From: Annona cherimola
Lineage: Eukaryota; Streptophyta; Magnoliopsida; Magnoliales; Annonaceae
Reading direction: 5' to 3'
Length of the DNA stretch: 64,000 bases
Assembly: GCA_030490835.1 (NCBI GenBank)
Contig: CM059971.1
Span: 58,390,012 to 58,454,011, forward strand
In this document: positions 60,852 to 64,000 of the stretch, piece by piece
How the letters are laid out: each line of letters starts with the position of its first letter
How positions within the stretch are numbered: position 1 is the stretch's first letter
Notes under the pieces: model-generated
Seen by the model: the letters and a program-made list of their open reading frames with translations, nothing else
What the model was told of the DNA's origin: nothing
The model's database searches: none
Translations under genes and position numbers: made by a program

Positions 60852-62400
60852 TGTCACACCCCACCGACTATTCTCCCCACTAGCCAGTGTTCGTTAAATT
60901 TTATCGAAAAATCTGGTAGCATCTCCCCAAAATCATGAGGTTGAGGGGTTAGTTAGAATCACCCTGTACAAGCATTCTCACATCATACTATCCATATTAA
61001 TTCATACATGAAAATATAAAAGCTAAACAAAACAAATTTATCTAAATCTCCTCTAATTCATCCACATAAACAACCACATATTAGTTCCATAATAAAATAA
61101 ATTTTACAAGAAGTCCTCGTCACATAACTCATTTATGCTGATGGAAAATTAGTAAACCAATAATTACATCTCTTAGATATTAATACAAATATACATCAAT
61201 TTGCCAAACATCTATTAGAAAATCTTTAACTGTTGTTACTGCTCTGCATAAATTAAATAAATTATTCTCATTCTCCTCCAAACCACTATCATTATTAACC
61301 ATGCATCAACTCTATCAAAATTGAATTTTTATAAAAGTATTCCTTACTCATCTATGCATCAAGTAAAATGTTCTCCGATCTCAATCCTGCCATCAAAAAA
61401 ATCAACATAAGGAATTATGAGTCTGAGCCAACTCAGTAAGTTGGATTACAGTAAAACTCAAATATTAAACCAAACAAACATCATTTTCATAAATAACTCA
61501 AATATCAAATATTTCAAAGATTCATATGTTCATCCATACTATGCTCATGCAAGCATTCATGTTCCAAATTTTCGTGCAATGTAAATGCTCATCCTCAACA
61601 TCATGCCCATGTCACCCGGTGCACTAGGTAGCTCATCATCACTAAACATCTCATACAGCTATACCACAGTATATTGTAACTCCTCTTATTCTCTGGCTCG
61701 CCCGAAGAATAATCATATGTCATGCTTAAATACAACAATGCACTCATACATCATGCCCATACTCGAATGCTCATTTTTAAAATATCTTCATCATATTCAA
61801 ATAATTTAGTCGCTAAAAAAATTCTATAAATCCATCATCAACTCAAAATAATTTTTTATACTCAACTCAATTAACTAATTAAGGCCAACAAATTATATCT
61901 CAAGAAAAAAAATTTCGTAAAAATCTCAAATAAAACATCTAACTCATCACAAAACTTCCATGCCCAAAAAAGAAATAAACATTCATTAACATCCATGCCC
62001 GAAAAATAAACATCCATTAACATCCATAAACATCCAAATAAAAGCAAAAATATCTTACTTATCTTCTACGCAAATTTCTAAATCTCCAACTTGTGCTTTA
62101 TAAAATTCCAAAGTCCTTTTTGACTTTTAATCTACATCCAAAATAATAATAATATCTTTAAATAATATTCTAAAATTTATTTACTTAGGTCCATCCTCAA
62201 ATACTCTCGTTTTCTAAATTCTCAATTTCCAAACACCTATTTGGAAATGTTCATATTTCACATTACCTCAAATATTAAAATAATAATTATATGTCATCTT
62301 GAAAATATCCTCCTAAAAATATTTGTCTAAGTTTCATAATTGTATTTTATCTCCATGGAAAAATCCAATTCCCCCACCCTATTAGGGTTTAAAATTTGTA
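60852..62400 (-). repeat. Probable diverged chromovirus-type LTR
   Basis: Starts TGTCACACCCCACCGAC, like the sense 3' ends of the other LTRs here (TGGCACCCC, TGTAACACC), and has GAGTCTGAGCCAACTCAGTA at the place of the GTGAGTAAAGATACTCAGTA box. No coding DNA. The right end near 62400 and the target duplication are not resolved. Confidence 0.4.
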
Positions 62401-62524
62401 ACCGTAACATCTTAATTTCATACTAAATTTCTTCTATAACATCACAATATATTAAATAAATGAAATAGATAAGAAAAATTAAAAAGACGAGAAAGGAAAT
62501 TTGTTATCAAAATTTTCATCTACT

Positions 62525-62605
62525 TTTTCCCAATTCCTCTCTTCTCCTCCTATTCCTCCTCTCGTCTCCTCTGCTCTCCTCTCATCTCTCTCTCTCTCTC
62601 ATCTT
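62525..62605 (+). repeat. CT-rich low-complexity stretch
   Basis: Pyrimidine-rich run (CTCCTCT/CTCTCT words), about 250 bp upstream of the LINE ORF1 start. Confidence 0.8.
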
Positions 62606-62844
62606 CTTTTTTTCGTCTCCTCTGATTTTTTTTCTTTTCTTCAATCTGCGATTTTTTCCTTTTGAAAAGCTACTAGAAGTTATGCGATCTAGGGCAAATG
62701 AAACGTTTTATTGATATTTCCAAATCAGTCCATGGTTTTGATATTTTTTAAAAATAGTACCTATATATAAAGATTCAAAATTTGTATATATTTGGATTTC
62801 ACACTCATTGAGCATTCTTCTTTCGTCCCAAAATCAAAGATAAG

Positions 62845-64000
62845 ATGGCATTTAAAGAAGATGATTTGCTTTCAAAGGAATTACCAACCCTTGCGATTAG
62901 TGAAGGTAAGTATAAGAAAATCAACCTAGGATCTAAACCAGCTCTACTCTGCTCACTCTGGTTTGATAAAAGCTATAATAAAGAACAATTTAAAGCAAAC
63001 ACAAGAAGAATATGGAAGATGTTAAGGGCCTTTGGTTTTGTCGAGCTAGAAGACCATCTTTATCTCATCAGTTTTGACCAAGAAAAGAATAAAAAGAATA
63101 TCTTAATGGGGCAACCTTGGCTTTATGATTGCCGCCTACTCCTGTTTCAGGATATTAATGAGCCTCTAAAGTATGAAAGGATTCCGATATATAAAACACC
63201 TATCTAGCTAATTGTGTGGGATATACCAATGTTGGTGAACAAGATGGAGTTGGGGGCTCTAATCGAAAAGTCTTTTAGTGAATATCGAGAAGCGATGGAG
63301 TAGACAAGCTCAATAAAGATTAGAGCTATGATTGATGTCTGAAAACCTATTAGAAGGGGGATTTTCATCCAGTGTAGTACTTAGGGTAAGAAGTGGCTTC
63401 AATTTCAATATTAGAAGTTACCTATCTTTTGCCTCTTGTGTGGATTGATGGGTCTTTCTCGTAGAGTGTCCAAAATCTTATATGAGAGGAAGCGATATAC
63501 CAAGGGCAAATATGCCATATGGGAGCTTTCTAAGGGCTGGATAAAAATCAGCTGGTTTGGAAAGAGATGTGGGAAGGACCAACCGAGTTGAACTAAGAAA
63601 GTACTTGTTACAAGAGGGAGAAGATAATTTGAACATAGACATGGATAAATAGATCAGAAGTAGGTCGAAAGAGTTAGATATTCAGTATAAATATATAAGG
63701 GGAGAAAGACAGGAAAGGGAGGTAGAAGGAAATAGAGACAACAATATAGAATGGGTTGTTCTTGCTGAAATTGGTGAGGAAAGGAGGGAACAAATCAATG
63801 AGAAGGGATGAATGAGTGTGGAAGAGGGAAGGGTATTAAAAAACTTCACAAGAGAAAAGGAAGTTGAGGGAGAAAAAGTGGAAAACACAGGGACTATTGA
63901 TAAGTAGGGAGATAGAACCTTTGTAACCCCCTTACAAAAGGAAGTAACTGAGAAGATGCTGCTAGATGGGGGTAATACGGATAGCAGGGAATTGAAAAAA
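62845..64000 (+). pseudogene. LINE (plant L1-type) ORF1, cut by the right edge
   Basis: Starts at ATG 62845 with MAFKEDDLLSKELPTLAISE and stays open for 120 codons (to 63207): LLCSLWFDKSYNKEQF, RRIWKMLRAFGFVELED, GQPWLYDCRLLLFQDI, a DUF4283-type domain. In the same frame, past a TAG, follow VWDIPMLVNKMELGALIEKS, IKIRAMIDV, PIRRGIFIQ, KLPIFCLLCGLMGLSRRV (zinc knuckle, His and last Cys lost). Five in-frame stops but no frameshift are seen up to about 63470. ORF2 (endonuclease/RT) would lie beyond the window. Homologous to the minus-strand copy at 59108-60290. Confidence 0.7.

Noticed and set aside
63682..63888. Minus-strand Ser/Leu/Phe-rich open frame
   Set aside because: It is antisense to the purine-rich tail of LINE ORF1.

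Overview
This window is nuclear DNA of a flowering plant. The evidence is one intron-split plant gene with canonical GT-AG junctions, plant LTR retrotransposon lineages (chromovirus, Tat, Athila, SIRE/Maximus-like copia), LINE ORF1 proteins of the plant L1 type, short palindromic MITEs, and AT-rich intergenic DNA. The very GC-rich first exon of the gene, against AT-rich surroundings, is reminiscent of monocots, but the species cannot be fixed from the sequence alone. There is no sign of an operon, CRISPR array or prokaryotic gene.

The only host gene I can support lies at the left edge on the minus strand (1624-4811). It encodes the bifunctional TENA/HAD protein TH2, a thiamine monophosphate phosphatase fused to an aminopyrimidine-salvage domain. 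Five exons with consistent phases are visible; the C-terminal part of the phosphatase is not in the window. An in-frame N-terminal extension looks like a mitochondrial presequence.

Region 5-14.4 kb is intergenic and full of small non-autonomous elements: a MITE at 6.0 kb, two palindromic MITEs with 8-bp target duplications (7.0 and 9.0 kb), a second palindromic family (11.0 kb, with a better copy at 36.2 kb), a Ty3/gypsy remnant with a primer binding site (11.4-14.0 kb), and a diverged second copy of the TH2 5' flank (14.1-14.4 kb). Region 14.4-26.3 kb is a nest: a decayed Tat-lineage element on the minus strand (5' LTR 25.7 kb, tandemly duplicated gag, RT, RNase H), with an Athila-like element inserted in its 3' LTR and a copia solo LTR inserted in that Athila element. 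Region 26.4-30.6 kb is diverged repeats. Region 30.6-37.2 kb is another decayed Ty3/gypsy element (minus strand).

The best preserved mobile element is a chromovirus on the minus strand at 41986-53853 (11.9 kb). It has about 3.17-kb LTRs, an initiator-tRNA-Met primer site, a polypurine tract, and gag, protease, RT, RNase H, integrase and a chromodomain-like C-terminus, all broken by stops or deletions. It is inserted in a SIRE/Maximus-like copia LTR with near-identical target duplications. Between its 5' LTR and gag it carries an extra open reading frame of about 275 codons, the most unusual coding feature here. The copia LTRs carry arrays of dyad-symmetric AAGTCG/GTCGAC repeats. The right end (58.3-64 kb) holds two LINE ORF1 copies on opposite strands with a diverged LTR between them.

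Nothing here amounts to a demonstrated new biological system. The points most worth checking are the extra chromovirus ORF, the dyad repeats inside the copia LTRs, the palindromic MITE families, and the duplicated TH2 5' flank.
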